Shown piece by piece: positions 1 to 8,342 of a stretch of DNA of 63,897 nt. Each line of letters starts with the position of its first letter. Within the stretch, counting starts at the first letter, position 1. Location: assembly GCA_003260025.2 (NCBI GenBank), contig QFZU02000112.1:1-63897 (forward strand). Direction: 5' to 3'. The notes under the pieces are model-generated. The model searched no databases, was not told the origin of the DNA, and saw only the letters and a program-made list of their open reading frames with translations. The translations under genes and the position numbers were made by a program. Source of the DNA: Microbispora triticiradicis. GTDB taxonomy: Bacteria > Actinomycetota > Actinomycetes > Streptosporangiales > Streptosporangiaceae.

Positions 1-634
1 CGCTCGGCAGGGCGGCCAGCAGCGGGCCGAGCGCCGACTTGGCCGCGGCCGCCTGCGCCGCGATCCGGCCGATCGGGTGGCGCATCAGCACGTGCGGCGC
101 GCCCGCGACCACCGCCGGCCGCACCCGCGCCCATCCGAGCCGCCGGAAGAACGCCTCCGCCCCGGCCCGTACGGTCGCCTCGAACCGCAGCGCGCCCTCC
201 GCCTCGGCGCGGGCGCAGGCCGCCCGCACCAGCGCCGCGCCCACACCCCCGCCCACATGCCGCGTGCCGCGGGCGGCGGGGGCCACGACGAGCCGTCCGC
301 CCGTCCACCAGCCGATGTCGGGGCCGTCGCCGGCCGGGCCGAGCCGTACCCCGCCGGCGACCGAGCCGGCCGGGTCCCTGGCCACCAGCACGACTGTGCG
401 CGGGTCGTCGTCCCGGTCGTCGAGGTCGTGGCCCTCGAACAGGCCCTGCTCCCGGACGAACGCCTCCCGGCGGAGGCGGTGGTAGGCCGCCAGCGTCGCG
501 GCGTCCCCGGCCTGCTCGATCCGGAGGCCGGTCCGGCGGGCCAGCGTGCTGTGGTCGCCGAGCAGCGCGAGGATGTCGGGCGGGGTCTCCCGCGCCGGAG
601 CGCGCGTGCCGCCGTCGAGGTACACGGCCCTCAC
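1..634 (-). CDS. GNAT N-acetyltransferase of the MSMEG_0567/sll0786 type (partial, runs off left edge)
   Basis: About 211 codons are visible and the frame is still open at base 1. The visible part reads as a GNAT domain: an acceptor-side segment with REAFVREQGLFEG near residues 53-65, and an acetyl-CoA loop region with RGTRHVGGGVGAALVRAAC. This is the N-terminal domain type found in Nit1 'nitrogen starvation' clusters, where it is often fused to an AIR-synthase-like domain. The Ala-rich stretch at the window edge could be that linker, but this is not visible. The GTG start overlaps the stop of the radical SAM gene (GTGA), so the two are translationally coupled. An alternative GTG lies nine bases downstream. 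The substrate is unknown. Confidence 0.75.
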   Translation of the reverse strand, partial: MRAVYLDGGTRAPARETPPDILALLGDHSTLARRTGLRIEQAGDAATLAAYHRLRREAFVREQGLFEGHDLDDRDDDPRTVVLVARDPAGSVAGGVRLGPAGDGPDIGWWTGGRLVVAPAARGTRHVGGGVGAALVRAACARAEAEGALRFEATVRAGAEAFFRRLGWARVRPAVVAGAPHVLMRHPIGRIAAQAAAAKSALGPLLAALPS

Positions 635-1692
635 CCGCCCGCCGCGCTGAGCACGCCGCACGCTCCGCAGGCGGCGCAGCCCGCGCCCTGGTCCGCGCCG
701 CGCATGCCGGCCGCGCGCAGCAGCGCCGCCACGCTCTCGGTGACGTGCCGCAGCAACCCGGCACCGGGCGCGCCGACCCCGTCGCGGGCGGCGAGCGTGC
801 CCCGCATCGGGCGGAACGGGACCACGAAGGGGTAGACCCCCCGGTCGATCAGCCGGCCCGCGCCCGCGATCAGCTCGCCGGGGTCCTCGCCCAGCCCGAC
901 CAGCAGGTACGTCGAGACGCGGTTGCGCCCGAAGACCCGGACCGCCTCGTCCCAGGCGGCCTCGTACTCGCGCAGCGGCACCGACGACTTGCCCGGCATC
1001 CAGCGCCGCCGCACCTCCTCGTCCAGGGACTCCACGTGGATGCCGATCGCGGTGGCCCCGGCCTCGCGCAGCGCGCCGATCCAGGCGAGGTCGCCCGGCG
1101 GCTCGCACTGCACCTGGATCGGCAGCCCCGGGACGGCCTCCAGTACGGCGCGCACGCACCGCGCCAGGTTCCGCGCCCCACGGTCGGGCCCGGCGGTGGT
1201 GCCGGTGGTCATCACCATCTGCCGGACGCCGTCGAGCCGCACCGCCGCCTCCGCCACCTCGGCGAGCTGGGCGGGCGTCTTGGCGGCGGTCGTGGCGCCC
1301 GACCGCAGCGACTCCTCGATGGTGCAGAACCGGCAGCGATCGGCCTCGCCGTACCGGACGCAGGTCTGCACGACGGTCGTGGCCAGCACGTCCGCGCCGT
1401 GCAGCCGGGCGATCCGCTCGTAGGGCACGCCGTCGGCGGTGACCAGGTCGTAGAACCGGGGTCTGCGGACGGGGACCAGCGTGACTCCGGTGTCCTGCTC
1501 GCCGAGCCAGACCGTGCCGTCCCGCACCGTGAACGGGCTGTCGGGGTTGACCGGGAGCGCGGCGCCGGCGCCGTCCAAGAGGACGTGGCCGTCGCCGCTG
1601 GGCCCGGCGCCCTCCGGCCGCCGCACGGGGGTGTCCAGCGCCACGCCGCGCAGGGCCAGCTCGGCGCGGGTCATGATCCGTACGTCGGTCAC
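631..1692 (-). CDS. Radical SAM protein, MSMEG_0568 family
   Basis: This 353-residue protein carries three cysteines at about residues 110-122 (CVRYGEADRCRFC, spacing CX8CX2C rather than the classical CX3CX2C). They fit the [4Fe-4S]/SAM site of this Nit1-cluster family. A GTTAGPDRGARN segment and an IQVQCEPPGDLAWI strand follow, as expected for the TIM-barrel core. The C-terminus has a second cysteine group, GCAACGAC, which may bind another cluster. ATG start. It begins four bases after the upstream gene's stop and overlaps the GNAT gene. In Pseudomonas, the equivalent cluster (Nit1C) has been linked to cyanide assimilation. The chemistry of this enzyme is not established. Family assignment is firm. 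Confidence 0.88.
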   Translation of the reverse strand: MTDVRIMTRAELALRGVALDTPVRRPEGAGPSGDGHVLLDGAGAALPVNPDSPFTVRDGTVWLGEQDTGVTLVPVRRPRFYDLVTADGVPYERIARLHGADVLATTVVQTCVRYGEADRCRFCTIEESLRSGATTAAKTPAQLAEVAEAAVRLDGVRQMVMTTGTTAGPDRGARNLARCVRAVLEAVPGLPIQVQCEPPGDLAWIGALREAGATAIGIHVESLDEEVRRRWMPGKSSVPLREYEAAWDEAVRVFGRNRVSTYLLVGLGEDPGELIAGAGRLIDRGVYPFVVPFRPMRGTLAARDGVGAPGAGLLRHVTESVAALLRAAGMRGADQGAGCAACGACGVLSAAGG

Positions 1693-1696
1693 GGCG

Positions 1697-2212
1697 CTAG
1701 AGCTGGTAGGTGGAGTTGATGACGGCGCCCTTGCGGGCGTAGTGGATCAGCGCGTCCTGCACGTCCAGCGGGTGGGTCGGGATGACGCCCTCGATCAGGT
1801 CCTCCTCGCGGGCGCCGTGCAGGGACAGGCCGAACCGGCAGCAGTAGACCTTCCCGCCTTCGGCGATGAACGTCTTGAGCTGGTTGTTGATGTTGTGCTC
1901 GCCGGGGAAGGCCGAGTTGCCGGTGGTCGGGAAGCCGCGGGTGGCCAGGCAGTTCAGCGAGCCGGGGCCGTAGAAGTAGATGGCGGTCTCGAAGCCCTTG
2001 CGCAGGGCGCGGGTGGCCTGGAGCACGGCCACGAAGCTCACCGACGACTCGTGCGCGATGCCGTGGACGAGCGTGAAGTACGACTCGCCGTTCTCGGCCT
2101 TGTAGTCGGGGAAGACCTTCGTGGTGCCGTAGATGGTGGAGCCCTCGGGCAGCGACGGGTGGGGGATCTCCTCGATGCTCTTCTTCTCGAGGTCGGTCAT
2201 GTCGACGGTCAT
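1697..2212 (-). CDS. MSMEG_0572/Sll0783-family nitrogen starvation response protein
   Basis: 171 residues starting MTVDMTDLEKKSIEEIPHP. The open frame extends further upstream into the amidohydrolase, but a clean Shine-Dalgarno (GAAGGAG) sits just before this ATG, which decides the start. The protein is soluble with no signal peptide. It matches the small conserved partner of Nit1 clusters (NitB-like). A cysteine-containing strand, KVYCCRFGLSLHG, resembles DsrE/MSMEG-type folds, and the C-terminus is hydrophobic. In typical Nit1 clusters a nitrilase gene lies between this gene and the radical SAM gene. Here only four bases separate the two. Function is unknown. Family call is confident from sequence and context. 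Confidence 0.85.
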   Translation of the reverse strand: MTVDMTDLEKKSIEEIPHPSLPEGSTIYGTTKVFPDYKAENGESYFTLVHGIAHESSVSFVAVLQATRALRKGFETAIYFYGPGSLNCLATRGFPTTGNSAFPGEHNINNQLKTFIAEGGKVYCCRFGLSLHGAREEDLIEGVIPTHPLDVQDALIHYARKGAVINSTYQL

Positions 2213-2237
2213 GTGCGTCTCCTTCGAATAGGTGGGA

Positions 2238-3053
2238 TCAGTCGTAGAGAGAGGCGAAGGTGTCGTGGAAGACGAGGCGGCCCAGTTCGCCGCCGCCGGT
2301 CGCGGCGCGCATCCGGGCGTGCTCGCCCGCGAAGTCGCCCCACGGCTGGTCGCTGGCGAACAGCACCCGGTCGTGGCCGAGGCCGCGCCGCTCGATCTCC
2401 CGGGCAAGCCAGTACGGCGCGAAGCCGATGGCCCAGGACAGGTCGGTGTAGACGCGCTTTCCGGCCGCGATCCAGTCGAAGAACCGGGAGCCGGCCAGCT
2501 TGATGTGGCCGCTCATCCCGCCGCCGAAGTGCACCAGGTGGACCGGCACGCGGTCGGCGTACCACTCGACCAGGTGGCCGACCTCGTCGATGTCTGAGGC
2601 GGCGCCGGGGGAGGTGTGGACGTGGACGACCAGCCCGTGCCGCGCGGCCGCCGCGAAGATCCGGTCGAGTCCGGGCCGGCAGGCGGGGTCGGTGGGACGG
2701 CCGCCCAGCAGGAAGCTGAGCTTCAGGGCCCGCACGCCCGCCTCGCCCGCCAGGGCGAGGGCGCGGGTGGTGCGCTCCTCGTCGCGCGGCAGCGGCGAGA
2801 CCCACAGCCCGGCGCGGACGCGGTCGTCGGCCTGCGCCGCCTCCAGCGCGAGTTCGTTCAGCGCGAAGGCGGCGTCCGGGTCGGGCACGCCGTAGTTGGG
2901 CAGCACGAGCGCCCGCTCGGTGCCCTCCGCGTCGAGGTCGGCGATGAGCCGCCTGACGGTGGCGCGGGCGGTGACGTCCGGGTTGACGGGAGGGCCGCCG
3001 TAGAAGGGGTGGGCGGGCAGTACGCCGATGTGACGGTGCGCGTCGAAGACCAT
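2238..3053 (-). CDS. Amidohydrolase (amidohydrolase-2/TIM-barrel hydrolase family)
   Basis: 271 residues. Metal-dependent TIM-barrel hydrolase features are visible: an N-terminal HRH pair (residues 6-8) on strand 1, VHVHTSPG near residue 145, HFGGG near 178, and a late aspartate in FASDQPWGD near 234. This pattern fits the amidohydrolase-2 group (decarboxylases and lactonases of small aromatic or dicarboxylic acids). The gene is embedded in the Nit1 cluster, four bases after the oxidoreductase and about 25 bases before the Sll0783-like gene, so it is cotranscribed. It may hydrolyse the product made by the radical SAM or flavin enzymes, replacing the usual nitrilase, but this is inference. Substrate unknown. 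Confidence 0.82.
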   Translation of the reverse strand: MVFDAHRHIGVLPAHPFYGGPPVNPDVTARATVRRLIADLDAEGTERALVLPNYGVPDPDAAFALNELALEAAQADDRVRAGLWVSPLPRDEERTTRALALAGEAGVRALKLSFLLGGRPTDPACRPGLDRIFAAAARHGLVVHVHTSPGAASDIDEVGHLVEWYADRVPVHLVHFGGGMSGHIKLAGSRFFDWIAAGKRVYTDLSWAIGFAPYWLAREIERRGLGHDRVLFASDQPWGDFAGEHARMRAATGGGELGRLVFHDTFASLYD

Positions 3054-3057
3054 GGCG

Positions 3058-4380
3058 TCACCCGACCGGGAGAGCGGGGGAGAGTCCGGCGGGGGCCCCG
3101 GTGAGCGCCCCGCACACGTCGGCGAGTCTCCGGGACGCCTCGATGTGGGCGGCCAGGAACTCGGCGTCCCGGCCCACGGCCGCCAACCGGCCCGAGCCCC
3201 ACGTGTGCTGCCAGGGCAGCCCGAGGAAGTGCAGCCCCGGGCAGCTCGTCACGCCGCGCCAGTGCATCGGGTAGCCGCGCCCGTCGAACGCGGGGATCTC
3301 GATCCATCGGTGGTCGCGGGTGAACCCGGTCGCCCAGACGACCGAGGTGACCCCGGCCTCCGCTAGGTCGAGGGAGCGCACCGGCTCGCCGGGTTCCCAG
3401 ACCGGGACGTAGCGGGGCTCGGTGGGGGCGGCGACGCCGCGGGCCGCGATGTGGGCGTCGATCGCGTCCTTGATGCCCTCGGCCACCGCGTCGGCCCGGT
3501 CGAGGTTGTCCTTCAGGTCGCCGGCGAAGTCCAGCCTCGTGCCGTCCACGCCGGTCAGCCGGCCGTACAGGCGCATGCCGTCGCGGGCGAAGGCCCGCAG
3601 GTCGATGTCGCGCCCGCCGTCGCGGCCGGTGACGTAGTGGTTGGCGCGCATGCGCACCGCGTCGGCGTCGCCGAACTCGTCGATGCTCCTGGTGTAGTGG
3701 CCCATGTCGTGCAGCCACGCCACGCAGTCCCGGCCGCGGTAGAAGCGGGCCACCCGGGGCGCGCCGCCGACCGCGAGATGCACCCGGCGGCCGGCGAGGT
3801 GGAGGTCCTCGGCGATCTGGCAGCCCGACTGTCCGGTGCCGACCACCAGGACCTCGCCCTCGGGCAACTGGGCCGGGCGGCGGTAGCGGGAGGAGTGGAC
3901 CTGCTCGACGCCGGCCGGCAGCCGCTCGGCCAGGCGGGGCAGCGACGGCGCGTGGTAGGGGCCGGTCGCCACCACCACCTGGTCGGCGGTGAGGTCCCCG
4001 GCGGTCGTCGCGAGCTCGAAGACCCCGCTCACGGCCCGCCGCAGCCGGGTCACCCGTACGCCCTCGGCCAGCGGCGGCCCGAAGGACGCGGCGTAGTCCT
4101 CCAGGTAGCGGACGACCTCCTCGCGGACCATGAAGCCGTCGGGGTCGGCTCCCTGGTAGGGGAAGCCGGGAAGGTCGCACTGCCAGTTGGGGGTCACCAG
4201 GCAGAAGGAGTCCCAGCGGCGCTCGCGCCACTCGTGGCCCACCCGGTTCGCCTCGACGACGACGTGTTCGACGCCGCGCCGGCCCAGGCAGTGGCTGATC
4301 GACAGCCCGGCCTGTCCGCCGCCGACGACCGCCACCGGGTAGTGTGCCCCGGCGAGCCGCGGCGTGCTGTGTGCTGCCAT
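3058..4380 (-). CDS. MSMEG_0569-family flavin-dependent oxidoreductase
   Basis: 440 residues. It has an N-terminal FAD-binding Rossmann motif (AVVGGGQAGLSISHCLG, residues 17-33) and a second dinucleotide motif (VLVVGTGQSGCQIAEDL, near 176-192) typical of flavin monooxygenases of the FMO/CzcO type. A HTWGSG segment near the C-terminus is also characteristic. It is the first gene of the minus-strand Nit1 cluster, with its promoter in the 217-bp gap to the divergent exporter. In related clusters this is the NitH-like oxygenase. ATG start; the preceding region is rich in candidate operator repeats. Substrate not known. Confidence 0.87.
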   Translation of the reverse strand: MAAHSTPRLAGAHYPVAVVGGGQAGLSISHCLGRRGVEHVVVEANRVGHEWRERRWDSFCLVTPNWQCDLPGFPYQGADPDGFMVREEVVRYLEDYAASFGPPLAEGVRVTRLRRAVSGVFELATTAGDLTADQVVVATGPYHAPSLPRLAERLPAGVEQVHSSRYRRPAQLPEGEVLVVGTGQSGCQIAEDLHLAGRRVHLAVGGAPRVARFYRGRDCVAWLHDMGHYTRSIDEFGDADAVRMRANHYVTGRDGGRDIDLRAFARDGMRLYGRLTGVDGTRLDFAGDLKDNLDRADAVAEGIKDAIDAHIAARGVAAPTEPRYVPVWEPGEPVRSLDLAEAGVTSVVWATGFTRDHRWIEIPAFDGRGYPMHWRGVTSCPGLHFLGLPWQHTWGSGRLAAVGRDAEFLAAHIEASRRLADVCGALTGAPAGLSPALPVG

Positions 4381-4434
4381 CCGGACCTCCAGGCGGTGCC
4401 ATCGCTCTCGTGACGGCTACTTCAGTCCGGGCGT

Positions 4435-4483
4435 GTTACCGATCGACGGCATCCGGAATAAAAAGCGGTTACCGATCGGACAC
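4435..4483. promoter_or_regulatory. Repeated GTTACCGATCG motif, candidate GlnR-type operator
   Basis: The 11-mer GTTACCGATCG occurs at 4435-4445 and again at 4468-4478, 33 bp apart, in the divergent promoter region. The second copy reads GTTAC-CGATCG-GACAC, which resembles the actinobacterial GlnR a/b half-site arrangement GTnAC-n6-GaAAC. The first copy has a poor b-site (ACGGC). Control by the nitrogen regulator GlnR would suit a nitrogen-starvation cluster. This is inference from motif and context only. Confidence 0.45.
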
Positions 4484-4597
4484 CCTGCGTCACCATCCGA
4501 GGTGATGAACACGTCGCACGTGACCCGGGCGGGACCGGGGACGGGCGCATAACCTGGGAGGACGCGACCGGCGCGCGAGGGGGTGGGGCGCGGGATC

Positions 4598-5479
4598 ATG
4601 ATCGTCACGGTGTTCCTCGGCCTCGCGGCGGCGGCCCTCCTCGGGCTGGGCTTCGTCGCGCAGCAGCACGTCGCGTACACCGAGCCACTGGGCGAGATGC
4701 TGCACGTGCGCCTGCTGCTCGACCTCGCGCGCAAGCCTGTGTGGCTGGCCGGGATCGCCCTGATGGTCGGCGGCCAGATCGCCGGCGCGCTGGCGCTGCG
4801 GCGCGCCGACGTGGCGTCGGTCGAGCCGCTTCTGGCGACCAACCTCATCTTCGCCCTGGGCGCGGCGGCCCTGCTGTACCAGGAGCGCCTGGGTGGGACG
4901 GAGTGGCTGGGAGCGGTGCTGGTCAGCGGGGGCGTCGCCGCGTTCCTGGTCGCCGGGCGCCCGCACGGGGGCGGGATGCCGGCGTCGGGCTCCCTGGCGT
5001 GGATCGCCGTGCTCGTCGTGGGCGCCGTCGCCGCCGGAATGGTCGTGGTGGCGCTGCGGGTGCCCCTGCAGACCAAGGCGATGCTGTTCGCCGCCGCGGC
5101 CGGGGCGTTGTACGGCCTGCAGGACGCGCTCACCCGCGGGGCCCTGCTCACGCTGGCGGGGGGGCCGGGGGCGCTGTTCGCCTCCCCGCAGCTCTACGCG
5201 CTGCCGGTGATCGCGGTGACCGGCATCCTGCTCAACCAGAGCGCGTTCGACGCCGCGCCGCTGCGGATCTCGCTGCCCGCCACCACCGCGACCGAGCCGA
5301 TCGTCGGCATCCTCCTCGGCGTCGCCCTCTTCGGCGAGCGCCTGCGCGTCGACCCGCCCGCTCTGGCGGGGGAGGTGGGCGGGCTGGTCGCGCTGGTGGC
5401 GGGCATCGTCGTCCTCGGCCGATCGCCGTTCCTGCACAAGTCGGAGCAGGGCCCGAACGGCCGCCCCGCCCCGCCGTGA
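4598..5479 (+). CDS. DMT-superfamily (EamA-like) membrane transporter
   Basis: 293 residues, almost entirely hydrophobic, with about nine or ten membrane segments. Examples are MIVTVFLGLAAAALLGLGF at the start, IALMVGGQIAGALAL near 51 and WIAVLVVGAVAAGMVVVAL near 136. This layout fits drug/metabolite transporters of the EamA kind, including a conserved EPLLATNLIFALGA segment after helix 2 and the ATEPIVGILLGVALFGE motif near residue 235. An in-frame GTG lies 15 bases upstream. I prefer the ATG because a purine-rich stretch precedes it at better spacing. It is divergent from the Nit1 cluster and may share regulation. Substrate unknown. Confidence 0.78.
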   Translation: MIVTVFLGLAAAALLGLGFVAQQHVAYTEPLGEMLHVRLLLDLARKPVWLAGIALMVGGQIAGALALRRADVASVEPLLATNLIFALGAAALLYQERLGGTEWLGAVLVSGGVAAFLVAGRPHGGGMPASGSLAWIAVLVVGAVAAGMVVVALRVPLQTKAMLFAAAAGALYGLQDALTRGALLTLAGGPGALFASPQLYALPVIAVTGILLNQSAFDAAPLRISLPATTATEPIVGILLGVALFGERLRVDPPALAGEVGGLVALVAGIVVLGRSPFLHKSEQGPNGRPAPP

Positions 5480-5776
5480 TCAGCCCGGGCTTGATAAACC
5501 CCGCCGTGATCAACCCCGTCGTGATCCGCCGCCCGGGCGAGCGGCGCATGGGCCGCGCTCGTGCCGCGCTCGTGCCGCGCTTGGGCCGCGCTGAAAGGTA
5601 CATGGGCGGCGGGTCCGGTTCCGCCCCCCGCACAGGTCGCGGTGTCCCGCTGTTAACGGCCAGGTCGGACGGGCCGTGCCGCGGGCCCGGCGTCCGGGCG
5701 GCGGTGCGACGATGGATCTTACAGACATGAGTAAGGCTTGCCGACTCCGGCCTGTCGGCTACGATCGCAGCAACTC
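5480..5776. other. Gene-free stretch with imperfect GTGATCA repeats
   Basis: The 5' half has loose repeats of GTGATCA(A)CCCCG at about 5478-5525 and of GCCGCGCTCGTGCC at about 5550-5590. No convincing coding frame is present; frames in it are shadows with arginine- and proline-rich composition. The distal end leads into the promoter of the LPMO gene. Confidence 0.5.
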
Positions 5777-5788
5777 GGGAGCGCTCCC
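5777..5788. promoter_or_regulatory. CebR-type operator upstream of the LPMO gene
   Basis: A perfect 12-bp palindrome GGGAGCGCTCCC lies 42 bp before the LPMO start. It is the core of the Streptomyces CebR box TGGGAGCGCTCCCA, which differs here only at the outermost bases (C on each side). CebR is the LacI-family repressor that releases cellulolytic genes when cellobiose is present. A CebR-controlled polysaccharide monooxygenase fits well. CebR itself is not in the window. Confidence 0.72.
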
Positions 5789-5830
5789 CATCTCGCCCGG
5801 AACCCCCCACCGGAAGATGGAGACCCAACA

Positions 5831-6523
5831 GTGCACACGCAGTCACAGCCCCACGCACAGCTCCACGCACGCCCCCGCGCCCGCCGCTGGGCCCCGCGTC
5901 TCACGGCCCTGCTGACCGCGTCGGCGGCCTGCCTGGCCACCTGGACGGGCGCCGCCCTCGCCCACGGCTCCGTCATCGACCCCGCCTCCCGCGTCTACGG
6001 CTGCTGGCAGCGCTGGGGCAACGACTTCCAGAACCCGGCCATGGCCCAGCAGGACCCGATGTGCTGGCAGGCGTGGCAGGCCGAGCCCAACGCCATGTGG
6101 AACTGGAACGGCCTGTACCGCAACGGCCTCGGCGGCAACTTCCAGGCCGGCATCCCCAACGGGCAGCTGTGCAGCGGCGGCCACGCCGAGAGCGGCCGCT
6201 ACAACGCGATGGACGCGGTCGGCGCGTGGAAGACCACCACCATCCGCAACAGCTTCACGGTCAAGCTCCAGGACCAGGCCAGCCACGGCGCCGACTACTT
6301 CCTCGTCTACGTGACCAAGCCGGGCTTCGATCCGACCAGGCAAGCCCTGACCTGGAACGACCTGCAGCTGCTGACCCGCACCGGCAGGTACGCGCCGAGC
6401 CAGAGCTACTCGATCAACGCCAGCACGTCCGGGCGCAGCGGCCGGGCCGTCGTCTTCACGATCTGGCAGGCCTCGCACATGGACCAGGCGTACTTCATCT
6501 GCAGCGACGTCGTCTTCAGCTGA
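5831..6523 (+). CDS. Secreted AA10 lytic polysaccharide monooxygenase
   Basis: 230 residues. The GTG start follows GGAG by eight bases; the longer upstream frame has no ribosome site. A signal peptide ends at ...WTGAALA, leaving mature residue 1 as histidine in HGSVIDPASRVYGC. That residue is the first ligand of the copper histidine brace. The second ligand is the histidine of DQASHGADYFLVYVT, followed by the YF/Y strand typical of AA10. Late aromatic residues in QAYFICSDVVF close the domain. There is no carbohydrate-binding module, so this is a single-domain enzyme that oxidatively cleaves cellulose or chitin. The CebR box in front favours cellulose. Confidence 0.92.
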   Translation: MHTQSQPHAQLHARPRARRWAPRLTALLTASAACLATWTGAALAHGSVIDPASRVYGCWQRWGNDFQNPAMAQQDPMCWQAWQAEPNAMWNWNGLYRNGLGGNFQAGIPNGQLCSGGHAESGRYNAMDAVGAWKTTTIRNSFTVKLQDQASHGADYFLVYVTKPGFDPTRQALTWNDLQLLTRTGRYAPSQSYSINASTSGRSGRAVVFTIWQASHMDQAYFICSDVVFS

Positions 6524-6541
6524 CGGCGGGGTGAGACGCGG

Positions 6542-6576
6542 CGGGCCCCGCCGGACGCGAGGTCCGGCGGGGCCCG
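6542..6576. terminator. Intrinsic terminator hairpin between LPMO and aminopeptidase genes
   Basis: Perfect 15-bp arms (CGGGCCCCGCCGGAC and its complement) around the five-base loop GCGAG. It lies 18 bp past the LPMO stop and 28 bp before the end of the convergent aminopeptidase gene, so it can serve both strands. No T-tract follows, as is usual in high-GC actinobacteria. Confidence 0.8.
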
Positions 6577-6604
6577 GAGGACGACCCCGCGTACGGCCGG
6601 GGGA

Positions 6605-8164
6605 TCAGCTCGCGGTCAGGACGTGCCCGTGGTCCGCGTGGGCGCCTGCGGAGGCCGCGGCGGTCCGGGCGGTGGGCCGGGTGTCCGGCCCGGGCAGGTC
6701 GCGGCTGAAGGCGTAGACGACGGCCGCCGTGGCGATCGCGCCGGTGTTCAGCGCGAGGGCCTTGTCGTTGATGTTCGCGATGGTGTCGCAGGCCTTGTGG
6801 TAGCAGGAGTCGTACGCCTGGCCGGCGGTGCCGCCGAACAGCGCCTGCTCCTCGGGGGTCTTGACGCCCTCCGCGCCCGTGAACAGCCCGCCCGCGGGAA
6901 TCCCGGCGTCGATGAACGGCCCGTAGTCCGACCGCCCGTCGAAGTCGGTGCCCACGTGGCCCTGCCGGATGGTGTCGAAGTACTTGACGAAGAGCTTCTC
7001 GATCTCGTCGGAGCCGGCCGGTCCGGCGGGCGCGCCGGTGGCGTCGGAGTCGTCACCGTCGTAGATCTTGAGCGCGTAGTTGGGGGAGGCGACCATGTCG
7101 AAGTTCAGATACAGCTTGATCTTCGCCAGGTCGGCCGGCGACAGGCTCGCGACGTAGTGCTCCGAGCCGAGCAGGCCCAGCTCCTCGGCGCTCCAGAAGG
7201 AGAAGCGCAGCGCGTTCCGGGTCGGGAGGGCGCCGAGCTTCGCGGCGACCTCCAGGATCGCGGCGCTGCCCGAGCCGTTGTCGTTGATGCCCGGCCCCGG
7301 CACCACGCTGTCGAGGTGCGCCCCGATCTGAACCACCTTGTTCGGGTCGCCCCACCTGGAGTCGGCGATGACGTTGTGGGTGGTGCGGATCTCGCTGGTG
7401 GTGCTCGTCCTGACGTGGACGACGGTCCCAGCGGTGCCGGCCAGCTCCTGGCCGACCGCGAAGCTCACGCCCACGACGGGGATGTGCACGGTGGGCGCGC
7501 CCAGCGTGCCCTGCAGGGTCTCGGTGCGCCCCGGCTGGCCCTCGTTCATGATGATGACCGCGGCCGCCCCGGCGGCCTGCGCGTTCTCCGCCTTGACCTG
7601 GAAGGTGCAGGTGCCGCGCTGGACCAGCGCCACCGAGCCGGCCGGGAACGAGGCGAAGTCGGCGGCCTCGCAGCCGGAGGTGGAACTGCTGGGGGTCGGC
7701 CCGGGCGGCAGCATCAGGTCGACATTCCGGACGGCGGCCGTGACGTCGCCGGAACCGGAGTAGGTCATCGTCGCGAACTCCCCGACGGTGCTGCCGTCCG
7801 GCGGAGTCGGCGCGTACGTCTTCGGGGTCGGCGCGGTGCGCTCCAGCGACGCGGTGGCGTTCTCCTTGAAGAACGGGAACTCGAACGCCTGCAGGGTCAC
7901 CTTGTAACCGGCCTTCTTCAGCACCCCGGCGACGTAGTCGCGGGAGGCCACGTGGCCGGGAGTGCCGGCGGCCCGGGTGTGACCGTTGGCGTCGGCTATC
8001 TGCTGCAGCTTCGTCAGGTGCTTCTTGACCGCGGACGCGACGATCGTCTGCACGACCCCCGCGGGGTCGGGGTCGGCGTTCGCCGGTGCGGCGGGCAGGA
8101 GGGGAAGCACGAGGGCGGACGCCGCGACGGCGACTGCGCCCCGCATGCCGAGGGTGGCGCGCAT
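6605..8164 (-). CDS. Secreted M28-family aminopeptidase with PA domain
   Basis: 519 residues. The ATG at 8164 has AAGGAG seven bases before it; a slightly longer frame lacks this. A signal peptide (MRATLGMRGAVAVAASALVL...) ends near ANA. The middle third carries a protease-associated domain with FASFPAGSVALVQRGTCTF and AAAVIIMNEG. The catalytic M28 zinc domain follows: GAHLDSVVPGPGINDNGSG supplies the first His and bridging Asp, and SAEELGLLGSEHY supplies the catalytic Glu pair. It resembles Streptomyces griseus aminopeptidase S, which removes hydrophobic N-terminal residues. Monocistronic on the minus strand. Role: extracellular peptide scavenging. Confidence 0.92.
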   Translation of the reverse strand: MRATLGMRGAVAVAASALVLPLLPAAPANADPDPAGVVQTIVASAVKKHLTKLQQIADANGHTRAAGTPGHVASRDYVAGVLKKAGYKVTLQAFEFPFFKENATASLERTAPTPKTYAPTPPDGSTVGEFATMTYSGSGDVTAAVRNVDLMLPPGPTPSSSTSGCEAADFASFPAGSVALVQRGTCTFQVKAENAQAAGAAAVIIMNEGQPGRTETLQGTLGAPTVHIPVVGVSFAVGQELAGTAGTVVHVRTSTTSEIRTTHNVIADSRWGDPNKVVQIGAHLDSVVPGPGINDNGSGSAAILEVAAKLGALPTRNALRFSFWSAEELGLLGSEHYVASLSPADLAKIKLYLNFDMVASPNYALKIYDGDDSDATGAPAGPAGSDEIEKLFVKYFDTIRQGHVGTDFDGRSDYGPFIDAGIPAGGLFTGAEGVKTPEEQALFGGTAGQAYDSCYHKACDTIANINDKALALNTGAIATAAVVYAFSRDLPGPDTRPTARTAAASAGAHADHGHVLTAS

Positions 8165-8285
8165 TGGGCTCTCCTTCGGGTCCAATGACGATCCGAGACG
8201 GCCCAGCGGGCTGGAGACCGAGATCGGCCTCCGCTGGACACTGATCGGGAAACTAACCGCGTTCCGCCGATGTGGGAAGGCCCTC

Positions 8286-8342
8286 TTTTCCGGAGTGTTT
8301 TCCGGACGCCACCTTTTCTGGTTAAGAAACCGGCTTAAGAAA
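8286..8342. repeat. AT-rich short direct repeats between aminopeptidase and D,D-carboxypeptidase genes
   Basis: TTTTCCGGA occurs at 8286-8294 and 8299-8307. GGTTAAGAAACC is then followed by the near-copy GGCTTAAGAAATC. The block is conspicuously AT-rich for this genome and lies 3' of the minus-strand carboxypeptidase, upstream of the aminopeptidase. It may hold a promoter for the latter; I see no clean hexamers. Confidence 0.35.
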
